Shown: piece by piece, positions 1 to 11,790 of the stretch
Layout of the letters: each line of letters starts with the position of its first letter
Position numbering within the stretch: the stretch's first letter is position 1
The notes under the pieces: model-generated
Database searches by the model: none
Seen by the model: only the letters and a program-made list of their open reading frames with translations
What the model was told of the DNA's origin: nothing
Made by a program: the position numbers and the translations under genes
Assembly: GCF_028858725.1 (NCBI RefSeq)
Contig: NC_084760.1
Span: 8,692,867 to 8,756,866 of the forward strand
Reading direction: 5' to 3'
DNA length: 64,000 bases
From: Colius striatus
Taxonomy: Eukaryota; Chordata; Aves; Coliiformes; Coliidae

Positions 1-57
1 TGGCCTTCTTGGCCATGAGGGCACATTGCTGGCTCATGGTTAGCTTATTATCAAAAG
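1..57 (-). mobile_element. CR1 LINE fragment, cut by window edge
   Basis: The stretch from TGGCCTTCTTGGCCATGAGG resembles the internal CR1 segment also seen at 9283-9340 (GGCACATTGCTGGCTCATGG). It continues outside the window to the left. Confidence 0.6.
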
Positions 58-2174
58 GATCATGCTGTTCAGGGTACCTGCTTTACAGTTATTTAATACT
101 TTGATGTTTCAGCGTATCTGAGTGTCCATACTATACAAGAGGCCAGTTTATGGAAGACAGTGTTAAACACATAGAGAAATTTCCCATTATCTGCCCACAC
201 AGGCTGCATAGGTCCTGAATGAGACTATGAAGCAATGCCCACCTCCCCCCACCCCACCCCCAAACTTATGCTGGAATAATACAGAAGTGCAGCATCATAC
301 TAGAGAGATGCCACATTCTCAGTCTCTGTTCCCAAAACCAGACAGGATTTTCTTCCTGGCTTTCTGCTTCCCTACCCTCAAGAGACTCAGCTCTTCTGTT
401 CCTCTTTATATTCCAGGACACACTTTCCAGAGAGATCTCATTTTCACTTTTAAAACATATAGAAAAAAATCCAACAAAAATCTAAAGGAGGCAGCAACTC
501 CTGTCTGATGGGATAGAAATAGATATTCCTGCACCATCACTTCTACCAAGGAACACCCTAGACCACTGCTACCCAACCCCTGCACCCCCCCGCCCCATCA
601 CTCCACTGCTAAGGACGAGAAGCCTAACAAAGCTGAAAGAGCAACCAGAAAAGCTTTTGAGCTGCTGATGTTGGTGTAGACAGAGCTGAATGAAGTCAGA
701 GATGGAAAAATATTCCCTAAGACCCAAACATTGCTAAACATGAAGTGAAAGCAGAAAAAAAAGAAGACTGCAGTCTGATACAGATAATGCTTAGAAGAGA
801 GGATGAGAAAGAAAACCCTGAATATAGAGCTTTTAAAAAGACTCACAAGACCCATCACAACAATCAATCTGGTAAAGAGAACCTGGAAGAGCATGGGAGA
901 GAGACACAGGTCCTTTCTCACTCTCACAAATTCTTTTTTAAATGTTAGTTAAGCTACCTTTTGCTGTATGGTTCAAAGTGGTGACTCAGCACTCATTAAC
1001 CACTGTCAGGAGCACAACTAGCAAAACGGCAGGAGATTTATAAGGGATGAGAAATGGATCAAAGAAAAGCAGATAATTCTCAGATCAAGGATGTGAAAGT
1101 AGGTCTAAGACAAAAGAGGGAAGCAGACAAAGGTGAGAAACAATACAGAGAAGCGTTTGGAAGCAGAACAAGAAGAGGAATTACGCATGGGAAAATGAAA
1201 TGGAGAAAAGGTTGAGGACATCTTCATTACCTTAAAAGCACAAGAGTGGCCTAATATGGCTAAAATGTGTGTTGGCATTTCAGTGCAGACAAGATCAAAC
1301 TTCACTCCTGAACTATGCAGATCCATCCTTGGACTTGCAGCCACTGTAACATGATAAAGGAAGAGTTACAGCATAGTTTTGCTCTGTTAGCACTACAGGA
1401 GTGAATCACATATTATCACAGGAGCTGTATTGCCACGAAATCATCAGCTATCAGTACTGTATAAAACAGAGAGAGAACAGTAAGGAAGAAGAGGACTGAC
1501 ATTTTCTTACAGTCAGTCTTCCCATTTGTTTTTGGCCCAAAACAGGGAGGCAGAAAGGAAGGGAAGAAAGAGAAGGCAAGCATATTAGATATTTGTATTT
1601 TTGTTTTCCAGTCCTTCCAGAAAGGCCAGTTTTGTAAACAGAAAGCAAGCTGAGATTGTTTTTAAAGTCTTGTTAACTACTCCCATGACTGTAACGAGCT
1701 GACAAGTATCTCTTTGCTGAACCTCCTCCATTGAAAATACACTGCAACTTCTTTTGCACCACATGGTATTTTAGTCATGCTATCTGCACCTTAAAACACT
1801 CAGCCTATTGTTCCAACAGCACAGATCTGCATGCTGAATTATAAAATTGTCCAATATCATACCATCTTGGCTACAGATTTAATTTCACAGAATATGAAAC
1901 TTCACTGCAAATCATTATACAGTGAGACAAGGAAACACAAACATTGGTTTCCTTTTTTGGTTTTTCTTTTTTAAGTGTAAGACTACTACAGTTCCCTCTG
2001 GGAGGATGTTTTTCATACAAAGACATATTATTTGAGTCTTATTTGTGTTAACACTCATTGAAGTAAAAGACACTGGTCACACAAGCAGAGAAACCAGGTT
2101 TTGATCCAGCATTGCTGTTACAGAAATAGACATTTTTAAAAAGACCAGCATAATAAGCAACCATGTCACATTTG
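58..2174. other. Non-coding, no recognised feature
   Basis: AT-rich single-copy-looking DNA. Open frames are short and match no family I recognise. There is an A-rich purine tract at about 740-960 and a short polypyrimidine run near 1950. If the 11-kb island starts ANKRD6, this would be its intron 1. Confidence 0.5.
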
Positions 2175-2264
2175 GGGAAATGGTCTAGTGGTTGACAGGG
2201 CTAGGAAAAAGGCTGGACTTTATGATCTTAAAGGCCTCTTCCAGTCTAAATGATTATATGATTC
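2175..2264 (+). mobile_element. CR1 LINE 3' fragment (older subfamily)
   Basis: Reads CTAGTGGTTGACAGGGC, then GGCTGGACTTTATGATCTTA, ending with a diverged CR1 terminus (AATGATTATATGATTCT). It differs from most other copies in the window. Confidence 0.65.
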
Positions 2265-2412
2265 TTCTTGAAAAGTCACCACAGGTTCTGAGTTTAGCGT
2301 AATTTAAACATCTTTCTTGTGTCCTGTCAGCATTCAGCTCTAACTAATCTATATTACAATCTTATCCCGGTTTGCTTCATCAAATTATCTCTTTGGTCAA
2401 AGAGTGCTCTAG

Positions 2413-3005
2413 GTCATAGAATGGTAGGGTAGGAAGGGACCTTTAGAGATCATCTGGTCCAATCCCCCTGCAGAAGCAGGGTCACCTAGATCAGGTCACA
2501 CAGGAACAGGTCCAGGTGGGTCTTGAAGACCTCCAAGGAAGGAGCCTCCACAACCCCTCTGGGCAGCCTGTGCCAGGGCTCCCTCACCTCACAGTGAAAT
2601 AGTTTTTTCTTATGTTTAAATGGAACTTTTTGTGTACCAGCTTCATCCCATTATCCCTTGTCCTGTTACTATCTACTATAGAAAAAAAGGATGTCCCAAC
2701 CTCCTGACACCCACCCTTTAGATATTTATAAATGTGAACAAGATCTCCCCTCAATCTCCTTTTCTCCAGACTAAACAGCCCCAGTTCCCGCAGCCTTTCC
2801 TCACATGAAAGATGTTCCAGTCCCCTGATCATCTTGGTGGCCCTGTGCTGGCCTGTCTCCAGCACTTCCCTGTTTCTCTTGATCTGAGGAGTCCAGAACT
2901 GGACACAGGACTCCAGATGAGGCCTCAGCAGGGCAGAGTAGAGAGGGAGAAGAACCTCCCTTGACCTGCTGCCCACACTCTTCTTGTTGCATCCCAGGAT
3001 GCCAA
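2413..3005 (-). mobile_element. CR1 LINE 3' copy, 5'-truncated
   Basis: Begins with the inverted CR1 terminus (TCATAGAATGGTAGGG). On the minus strand it encodes a nearly open C-terminal ORF2 remnant (2584-3015) with motifs [28 protein letters not shown] and [14 protein letters not shown]. It is 5'-truncated as usual for CR1. It faces the plus-strand copy at 3355-3725. Confidence 0.92.
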
Positions 3006-3354
3006 TTAGTAGCATGTAAATTTTTGGAAAATTATTCCCAGATTTATTATGTGCCTACAGGAGTAACTTCAGTGAAAAAAAAAACAAACACCAATTTTTT
3101 TCTGCCTCCTCTCAGCTTCTCCTTATCACTGTCCACCAAACATGTGCCTGACAAATTTAAAATCAAACTGCTGGGTTCCACAGTCTTTCAGAGAATCTTG
3201 CCTTTCATGTCTGGAACTGTGCAGACACACAAATGAGGATGTTGCTGCTTAAATTATTAGAATCCTGTCAGGTTTTTCTTCTTCTTTTTGTTTTTAATCC
3301 TCAAAGTGAAATACTTCGCATAGAAGCTAGAAGCAATATTTTATTCAAAACCTA

Positions 3355-3725
3355 GCTGTTTAGTCTGGAGAAGAGGAGATTGAGGGGAGATCTTATTAAC
3401 ATCTATAATGATCTAAAGGGTGGGTGTCAGGAGGTTGGCACATCCCTTTTTTCTATAGTAGCTAGCAACAGGACAAGGGGTAATGGGATGAAGCTGGAAC
3501 ACAAAAAGTTCCATTTAAACATAAGGAAAAACTATTTCACTGTGAGGTGAGGGAGCCCTGGCACAGGCTGCCCAGAGGGGTTGTGGAGGCTCCTTCCTTG
3601 GAGGTCTTCAAGACCCGCCTGGACATGTTCCTGTGTGACCTGATCTAGGTGACCCTGCTTCTGCAGAGGTGTTGGACTAGATGATCTCTAAAGGTCCCTT
3701 CCTACCCTTACCATTCTATGATTCT
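3355..3725 (+). mobile_element. CR1 LINE 3' copy
   Basis: From TTTAGTCTGGAGAAGAGGAG to the CR1 end CCATTCTATGATTCT. It is the inverted counterpart of most of the 2413-3005 copy, with about 350 bp between them. Confidence 0.92.
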
Positions 3726-4610
3726 AGCATCCAGAATTTGGATTCACATCTTTCCAGCTTTTAAGAATAGTTATTTCTGAAATACTGTATCAATATGAAT
3801 TTTCTTATGTATTTTATGAAGTTTTGTACCTCCAGTAGATGTCTGAATATAATTAAATGGGATGAGCTAGTTTCGGTAACACAGGGAAACCAAGAAAACA
3901 GGTAGTGGTGCATCCAGTAGAAGTGAGCACAGCACTTCAAAAATTTAAGATCTATTTGTTTTCCAGCTCATAATTTAAAATTAAGAATCTCTCCTCAACT
4001 AAGCTTGACTTACAAGTGTTGAGTGACTCATTAGGCTTCAGCGTAAAGCCAGTTTTACCTGGGACCTGGCCTCAATGTTTCCCAAAGATGGAACAAAGAG
4101 TGCCAGTGAAGTGGAAATCCTGCTCTGTCTTTCAGTTTTCTGTAGGTCTGATGAAACACACAGTTAAAATGTGTTCTACAATGTTTCACATTAAGATGGT
4201 GGCTATTCATTTCATTCTAGGGAGCTGTATACAGTCATCCTCCTCAAAATGGTAAGACTGTCAAATGCATTAACTGTAACAGGCAATGTTTCAGTCTGAT
4301 TGTTATTAATAAACTCACTTTTTACATTTTAACATAGAAGGCAAGCATCTGTTGCATGTCTATGCTTTTTACTACAAACAAACACACAAACTCTCAGTTG
4401 ATTAGTTCTCATGCTTCATATCTTGAGTGAGTATTCACTTTTCTACTGACAGAAGTTTCTCATGGTTTGCGTATCCTAAACTTACTAGTTCTCCACCTAT
4501 ACATGGTCTTTAAAAAAAATCAGGCTAGGGCAAAAGTGCCTGTAGTGCAAAAGTTAGCAGATTTTACCAAGTATCACTAAAAAAAAAATCCCTTTATAAA
4601 TGGGATTTTC
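3726..4610. other. Non-coding, no recognised feature
   Basis: AT-rich DNA between CR1 copies. The 79-codon open frame at 4016-4255 matches nothing I recognise. Confidence 0.5.
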
Positions 4611-4783
4611 AGGGTTGACACACCAGAGGGCTGTGCTGCCATGCAATGAGACTTGAACAGGCTGGAGAGGTGGGCAGGAAGAAATCTAATGAAATTCAAC
4701 AAGGGCAAGTGTAGAGTCTTGCAAAGAGATAAGGAAATGCTGGAGAGAGTTCAGTGCAGGGCCACAAAGACAATGAAGGGACA
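4611..4783 (+). mobile_element. CR1 LINE internal fragment
   Basis: Contains the CR1 segment ACACCAGAGGGCTGTGCTGC, then GGCTGGAGAGGTGGGCAGGA and ATTCAACAAGGGCAAGTGTA. It directly abuts an opposite-strand CR1 fragment. Confidence 0.8.
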
Positions 4784-4784
4784 A

Positions 4785-5200
4785 TGACTCCAGCACCTCC
4801 CTGGGCAGCCCCTTCCAATTCCTGACAACCCTTTCAGGAAAGGAATTGTCCCTCATATCCAGCCTGAACCTCACCTGGCACAACTTGAGACCATTTCCTC
4901 TTATTCTATGCTGGTTATTAGGGAGAGCAGTGACCCCCACCTCACTACAACTTCAAGTTTTAGAGAGCAAGAAGGTCTCCCCTGAACCTTCTTTTCTCCA
5001 GACTAAACAGCCCCAGATCCCTCAGCCCCTCCTGACATGAGATGTGCTCCAAATCCTTTCCTAGCTTGGCAGCCCACCTCTGGATCCTCTCCAGCACCTC
5101 AATGTCCTTCTTGTAGAAAGGGGCCCAAAACTGGACACAATATTGGATGTGTGACCTCACCAAAGTCGAGTAGAGGGGAATGATTGGTAGCCTGTTACCA
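4785..5200 (-). mobile_element. CR1 LINE fragment, diverged
   Basis: Minus-strand translation gives CR1 ORF2 C-terminal motifs: [23 protein letters not shown] and [14 protein letters not shown] in one frame and RGNGLKLCQVRFRLDMRDN in another, so the reading frame is broken. Confidence 0.85.
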
Positions 5201-5494
5201 CAGCTTCCCTGATTGCAAGTTATTCCTCAAGCTGCAGTAACTCATGTCCAGTCCCCAAAGATTCCCCTCAAAGGAAGGCAGACTGCTTAAAAAAATCCAC
5301 ATTAAAATCAATAATATAAAATCTAGGCAGCTATGGGATAAAAGGAAAAATCCTCATCTGTATAGAGAACCAGCTAGACAGGAAAAAAATGGTAAAAAGA
5401 AAAACCAGTCAGTCCTTGTAGTGGAAGAACAGTATGTCTGCAGTCCCACTGACATTTGCATTAAGAATATACTGTTCTCAGTATAGTCACTAAT

Positions 5495-5830
5495 GAATCA
5501 CTGGGAGATAAGGAAATATTGCAACAGTTAAATGACAGAATTCAGTAATAATACTAAATAATTGATAAAGGCAAGCGCTGACTGCAAAGAGATACAGAAA
5601 TACTTAATGACACCAAACAACCAGTAAAATGGGTGGCAGAATTCAATACCATGTAAACACAGACTGGGCTTTATTTCAGGAAAAAACACCTCAACTTCAT
5701 ATGGATAATGATGGGCTCTGGATAATTCAGGAATGAGATCTTGGACTTCTAGTGGATAGTTCTTATGAAAGCATCAGCACAGTTAAAAAACAAGGAGAGT
5801 GCTAAAAATTACTACTGCATCACATGACAG
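5495..5830 (+). mobile_element. Ancient CR1/L3-like LINE remnant
   Basis: Phrases such as GGCAAGCGCTGACTGCAAAG, ATGATGGGCTCTGGAT and GAGATCTTGGACTTCTAGTGG resemble old amniote CR1/L3 ORF2 sequence. It is highly diverged compared with the other copies. The right boundary is uncertain. Confidence 0.55.
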
Positions 5831-6869
5831 CACACAAAAATGGCAACATGATACAAGTTAAAGCGTAACATTTCTATTTATTCTAACTACCTTCAGACTC
5901 TGAAATGAGAAAACAAGCTGGTCAGCATCTGCTGTGACATCTGCCTGCTACTCCATCATCCATCACTCTTCAATGAAAATATGTATTGTTGTCAACAGAA
6001 ATCCATCCAAACTTCTTGTGCTTCCATACATGCAAATTTTAGATCATGGGGTCTAGTCTATAGCTGAAGTTACACCACAGCGTAACAAAAGAGGAACAAA
6101 GTAAAGACTTAAGACCAATATCACACCACTTCTACTTAGAGGAAAAAAAAGAGCACATGGCAAGAGCATGGCCTGATTTTACACAGAGCTGTGAAAAGCT
6201 ATGAAAAAATCCCCAAACTTGTAAGAATTCAGAAGCTGCTGCAAAGTCTGGTAAAGGCAAAATGATAAGAAAGTGTTGTACTTTTAAATTGTGGATTTAA
6301 ACCAGAACAAAAACATCAGTGACAAACTGCAGATGGCAGGCAGATAATTCCACAGCTAGAAGAAAGACAACCCCTGTCCCCCCAACCCTAAATCCTCTCA
6401 AAAGACTTCAGCCAGACACAGTCTAATCACAAAAGCAGTCAGAGAGAAAATAAAGGAAAATTACTCATATGTAAGCTTTACAATATGCTAATGAACTGAC
6501 TTAAGCACTGGGTATGCCTTGCAGATATGAGTGCAATTACTTGAGACAGTAGTGATACAGTGAAAAGATCATGCCCTGCCCAAGCCTCTGAACCAGCTGC
6601 AATTTCTGCAGCTGTAGTGCACATACAGACACCAAAAACTTATTACAACACACCTAAAATGATTCACTGTGATTACTACTATAAACCTACTCAAATATTG
6701 AGCTGATACATGATCACCATACATTCATGGTGCCTTTTTATTTTATAAAGCTGACCCATTTGAGACCATGTAGGGAGTTTTGACTAGGAGGTGTATCAGC
6801 CCAATATACACTAGCAATGGGTCCTGCTAGGATATCACATTGCTCCCAAGCTCAAGTGGGATATACATC
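5831..6869. other. Non-coding, no recognised feature
   Basis: AT-rich DNA, possibly including further decayed LINE sequence up to about 6.1 kb. No gene or RNA recognised. Confidence 0.45.
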
Positions 6870-7321
6870 AGCTGGAGAGAGTCCAGTGGAAGGCTACAAA
6901 GATGATCAGGGGACTGAAGCATCTTCCTGATGAGGAAAGGCTGTGGGAACTGGGGTTTAGTCTGGAGATGAGGAGACTGAGGGGGGATCTTATTAACATT
7001 TACAAATATCTAAATAGTGGGTGTCAGGAGGTTGGGGCAGCACTTTTTTCTGTTGTATCCAGTGACAGGACAAAGGGTAATGGGATGGAGCTGGAACATA
7101 AAAAGTTACATTTAAACATAAGGAAAATCTATGTCAGTGTTGAGGTGAGGGAGCCCTGGCACAGGCTGCCCAGGGAGGGTGTGGAGGCTCCTTCTCTGGA
7201 GGTGTTTGAAACCCACTTGGACACGTTCCTGTGTGACCTGATCTAGGTGACCCTGCTTCTGCAAGGGGGTTGAACTAGATGATCTCTAAAAGTCCCTTCC
7301 AATCCCTACCATTCTGTGATT
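6870..7321 (+). mobile_element. CR1 LINE 3' copy
   Basis: Runs from GCTGGAGAGAGTCCAGTGGA to the terminus CCATTCTGTGATTG. It encodes the ORF2 C-terminal remnant MIRGLKHLPDEERLWELG in frame with [16 protein letters not shown]. Confidence 0.92.
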
Positions 7322-8514
7322 GCAGATGCTGTTAAAGCCAACAGAAAAAATTCCTGACTGGCTTCAAGTAACCCACTCTCAAATTGGAAAAGGAAATGAT
7401 CCCACTGCAATGAGGGCACAATAAAGATTCACATCCTTACAAAACTCATTTCCATCAAATCCAAATGCATTTTCCATGACGCAAATGAAAATGCTTTCAT
7501 CCAACACCATGCCAGGTCATGCACCCAGATACTTTATCTTCAAAATGGATGATGTTTAGGTGAGGAAGAAGGCAAGCTATCAGACAGAAAGGGAAAGTAA
7601 GGGATAGACTGTTAGAAGTAGCTTGTTTTAAACCAGGGTTTGAAGAAGGCAAGATTTCATGAGTACTCCAAATATACTTCTGATCACAACACAAGATAAA
7701 AAAAGCCTTGGCATAAGGCCAAGTATTTTTTTTCTTTGGGACTAGAGTAAGCCCACTAGGGTGTCCATGCTCAGCATATCACTCTCCAGCTAATCCATAG
7801 CTCCAGTATCCCCTGCCTGGCATCCATACCAGATACTTCTACCCATCACTTCCCATGACATGTTCAAATCCCATTTCCAACCACAGCCAGCTTCCTCCAT
7901 GGCCAGGGCTTGACAGAGATGCACTTAGGGTTTGAAGGATGGGTAGAGAGGGTCTGGGGAGCAGGAAGGAGAGAGCACCAGAGGAGCAGGCAGGAAGGCA
8001 TGAGTGTTGGCAGTAAGACAGTCTTCCTTATTGATTGCAGGGAACTTAAATTTCATGCCACATAGGGCAGGATTAAAAGATTAAAAGTAAAACGGGGTCA
8101 AAATAGTTGGACACAAGGCAGGGAAGAAAATTATCCCATTGCTATAGTATAACACACTGAGGTATTTCCAAAAGGCAGCTCTACATCTTCTATTTTTTAA
8201 GAAGTCAGATATTCCACTCCTTAATACACAAAATGAGCTAAAATGACCCATTTCAAATTTGTATTTGCCCAAAGCAATTACAATTCCTTTATGTCTTTGA
8301 CAAATAACTCCCTAGGCCAGTCTTGCCAGTGAAATATAGTACCTCATTCATGCTGTTAAATAAAGTACTTCCACTAGTGACATGTTGGGCTTGATGTATC
8401 TCTAAGAAAAGATACGACTGTGAGTTCTCTGGAAGCTCATCCAAAGTCCCAGCTGTTGAGGGAAAAAAAGAAGGAATTGCAAATCTAAGACTAATGAGAA
8501 TAAATAAAAGAAAT
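7322..8514. other. Non-coding, no recognised feature
   Basis: Mixed-composition DNA with a G/A-rich stretch around 7920-8010. No coding frame over 65 codons resembles a known family. Confidence 0.5.
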
Positions 8515-8670
8515 ATAGTTGTCAGATGGTATAATTAATTTAAGAATCTGAAAGTGCTTTACAAACATTCATCATTACGCTACCTGTCCAAACAAATAAA
8601 CATTGTACAGATTTAGAGAGGAAGGGGCAGCAAGGTTTTTCCTTACGTCACCACATGACTCACTGGAAAA
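8515..8670. repeat. Possible ancient MIR/AmnSINE-like remnant
   Basis: AAAGTGCTTTACAAACATTC, followed by TACAGATTTAGAGAGGAAG and a CACCACATGACTC end, is reminiscent of the MIR/core-SINE tail region. Similarity is weak and judged by eye. Confidence 0.3.
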
Positions 8671-8723
8671 GTCAAGCAGATACGAAGATGAAGATAGATG
8701 GAGAAATACAACTTGAGGCTCAA

Positions 8724-9395
8724 TTACAGAATCTTAAGGACTGGAAGGGACCTTGAAAGATCATCCAGTCCAACCCCCCTGCCAGAGCAGGACCACCTAG
8801 AGTAGGTCACACAGGAACTCATCCAGGAGGGTTTTGAATATCTCCAGAGAAGGAGACTCCACACACCATCTGGGCAGCCCCTTCCAGTGCTCCCTCACCT
8901 CAACAGGGAAGAAGTTTTTCCTTGTATTTCTTTGTAACCTCTAATGTTCCAACTTGTACCCATTGTCCTATCATTGGCCATCACTGAGAACAGCCTGGCT
9001 TCATCCTCCTGACACACACCCTTCATATATTTGTAAACATTAATGATGTCACCCCTCAGTCTCCTTCAAGCTGAAGAGCCCCAGCTCCCTCAGCTTTTCA
9101 TCATAAGGGAGATGCTCCACTCCATCACCTTTGTGGCCCTGAGCTGAACTCTCCCCAGCAGCTCCCTGTCCTTCTTGAACTGAGGGGCCCATAACTGGGC
9201 ACAATATTCCAGATGTGGTCTCACAAGGGCACAGTAGAGGGGGAGGAGAACTTCTCTCGACCTACTGCCCTTCTAATACCATTGGTCTTCTTGGCCACAA
9301 GGGCACGTTGCTGGCTCATGGCCATTCTGCTGCCCAACAAGATCCCCAGGTCCGCTTCCCCTATACTACTCTCTACAAGTTCATTCCCCAACAGG
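8724..9395 (-). mobile_element. CR1 LINE 3' copy
   Basis: Begins with the inverted terminus ACAGAATCTTAAGGACTGG and continues through the ORF2 C-terminal region and the GGCACGTTGCTGGCTCATGG segment. It belongs to the subgroup with CCTGCCAGAGCAGGACCACC. Minus-strand ORF is broken. Confidence 0.92.
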
Positions 9396-11049
9396 CATCT
9401 TATTTATTAAGATATCATTAATCTCATCAAGTCCAAGAACATTTTAAGTTTGACAAGCTGAACTCCAGAACATGCCACCTGTGACAGATCAGGATGCAAA
9501 GCCTGGTGCTGCAACTACATTTGATCAGCAAACATTGAAGCCCCATTTGTGAAGCAAACTTCCCACAGTTTCTGTTCCACAAAAAAGAATAGAGATCTGC
9601 AAAAAGCTTGAAGAAAAGCATGTGGATGATCATGAGGCTGATCACTCTATTTTTACCAGTCATTTAACTTCTAGTGTTCAAAGCCAGTCTCCTACGTGAG
9701 GTTGATAGCACTGTTTGGGTAAATATCAAGAAGTAGGGGAAAGTGTAAACTTTCCCAGCTAAACACTATCACAATGCCACTTTTGAATTTTAGTACAGTT
9801 TCTTTTCAAACAAACAACTTGGAGAGACACAATGAGATTACTACCATCACAGCATTCCCGTTCACTCTAACAGTCTAATAGGTCATCATTGACACAAACA
9901 AGCACACATCATCTATGTACCAGGCATCTAAAGGATGATTCCTTAACCTCTCACTGAATTCTAGACACAGGTGTCTAATACTTTTTGTAGCCAGTGAAAT
10001 GCAGTTCTGGTACATGCAGTGGATGCAACCAGTATTTTCTGCTCAGAAATCATTACAAAGTTCTGAATTAGTGTAATTATGCCATGTCTTGCAGTCTAAA
10101 AAGCAACTGCAGATCTTACACATCATCACACATCTCCACTTTGTTTTCCAAATACCAAAAGAACGAAGATTACACAATGCTTGGAACCTGAGCTTGCCAA
10201 AGTAAGTTGTTATAAAACTAGTTGCACACCTGGACACACCATGCTGAAAGCAATCAAGTTAAGTGAATAACATTCTCCTCAGAATAACACATGCACTCAA
10301 ACAGTCCTGCTAGAGGATCTGGATCACGTCTAACTAAAGCTGCATAAGAATTTAGTCTTTATTAATTTGTTTCATCTTTGAACACAGATGGATTTACTGA
10401 TCTTCCCAACAGATTGCTCCTTTCACGTTAGTAAGACATTCTATGTTCATTTCAACAATCCAGGAACAGCTAATTCACCTGAGAACAAAACATTTCCTAC
10501 CCCTCTAGGGTTTTTTTTTTTCACTGTGAATGAAAGGTATTCAGTAGCAGACAAGATGTCCTTTTGGTTATGTGTATTGCAGAAATACCAAACACAAACA
10601 CAAATTATCACTTCACACATAACTATAAAAAAGGGAAAACGCTGGTTAGCGTTTTGATAAAACAGAGTGCTGTCTGCAGCCTATGCTGTAATGCCCACAA
10701 CACCCCAGGGCACGATAAGCCCTTATTAATGCTTGCAATAAAATGAACACTGCAGAACAATTACACAGCGTAGCCATGGATTCCTAAAATCAGGGAGCTC
10801 TCCCAGCAGCCAACATATATACTCACAAGGCGTTGAGACCTCAGGGGAAGCTGATGTTTGCAGTAAAGTAGCGGAAATGTTTTCATCGGAGTTTTCAGGT
10901 GATGTCAACAACAGGAAGGATGACTTTGAGCCAGATTTCCATTTCTCATCAGACACGTCCTTAAAAGTTGGAAAAAGAGCGTTAAAGCTCCTCGTTTACA
11001 TCTCAAACCCTGCAATTAAGACCCTTCGTAGCTACAGGCTCCTGGAGCT
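9396..11049. other. Non-coding; approach to the first CpG island
   Basis: AT-rich with no recognised repeat. A consensus minus-strand donor (GTGAGT, reverse complement of 10829-10834) and rising GC after about 10.98 kb suggest proximity to a minus-strand promoter, but no exon can be defined. Confidence 0.4.
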
Positions 11050-11790
11050 ATGCGGCAGCCCGTGCAAAGGGGGTTCACCTCCCGGACCTTACTCCGGGGC
11101 CGTAATAAGGAAAATACTTTAATTACTCGGGCACTGAGGACTTATTTCGCCCCGCTGCAGCTCCGCCACCGCCCTGGCCACCTCAGCGACCACCTGTCCG
11201 CACCCCGCCACAACCGCTCCCCCCGCGCCGGCCCCGGCCCGCCGCCGCCTCGCCTCAGCACAGCCGCGCTCAAGCGCGGCGGGTGTGCGCGGGTCTGCGG
11301 CCAGGGTGCCGCGAGGGTCTGCGGCCAGGGGCCCACGCGTACCGGCAGCGCCCCGCTCACCTGCGCTGCCACCGGCTGCCTTGGGGCGCGGGGCCGGCCA
11401 CAGCCCCACCGCCTGCAACGGCGCCTCCGCCACCGGCCTGGGCTGCCCCGGAGCCGCCGCCGCCGCCGTGCCCGCTGCGAGGGCGACACCCCGTGGCCGC
11501 GGCAGGCGAGCGGGAGGGCGCCGCGCCGCCTCCTCCCCGCGACGGGCCGTGACGGGACCCGGCCCGCGCCTCCGGGCCCCTCGCAGCTGAACGGGGAAGG
11601 TCACGCGTGGAAGCGTGCGGACACAGCGGACTTGCCTCGCCTTCCTGCGCCGAGCCGGGCAGTGGAACCAACGGCGGGCAGGGTGCGCTAATGCGAGCGT
11701 GGGGCCGGGTCTCGATCGCCAGCCTGGCCCCCGCGGGCTCCGGCCGGGGCGAGGCTCCGGGGGAACTGCAGGCTCTTCCTAAGCGAAGGG
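11050..11790. promoter_or_regulatory. CpG island upstream of and divergent to RRAGD (candidate ANKRD6 5' end)
   Basis: A GC- and CpG-dense block about 3.1 kb upstream of the RRAGD island. On the minus strand a consensus donor, GCGCAG|GTGAGCGGG, has its exon end at 11361, and another, GGGAG|GTGAAC, ends near 11074. In mammals ANKRD6 lies head-to-head with RRAGD, so this may hold the non-coding first exon of ANKRD6 on the minus strand. That is synteny-based inference: no ANKRD6 coding exon is visible in 1-11 kb. Confidence 0.55.

Noticed and set aside
2584-3015. 143-codon open frame (and similar ones at 6902, 29414, 53230, 63411)
   Set aside because: They are 3' ORF2 remnants of CR1 retrotransposons, not host genes.
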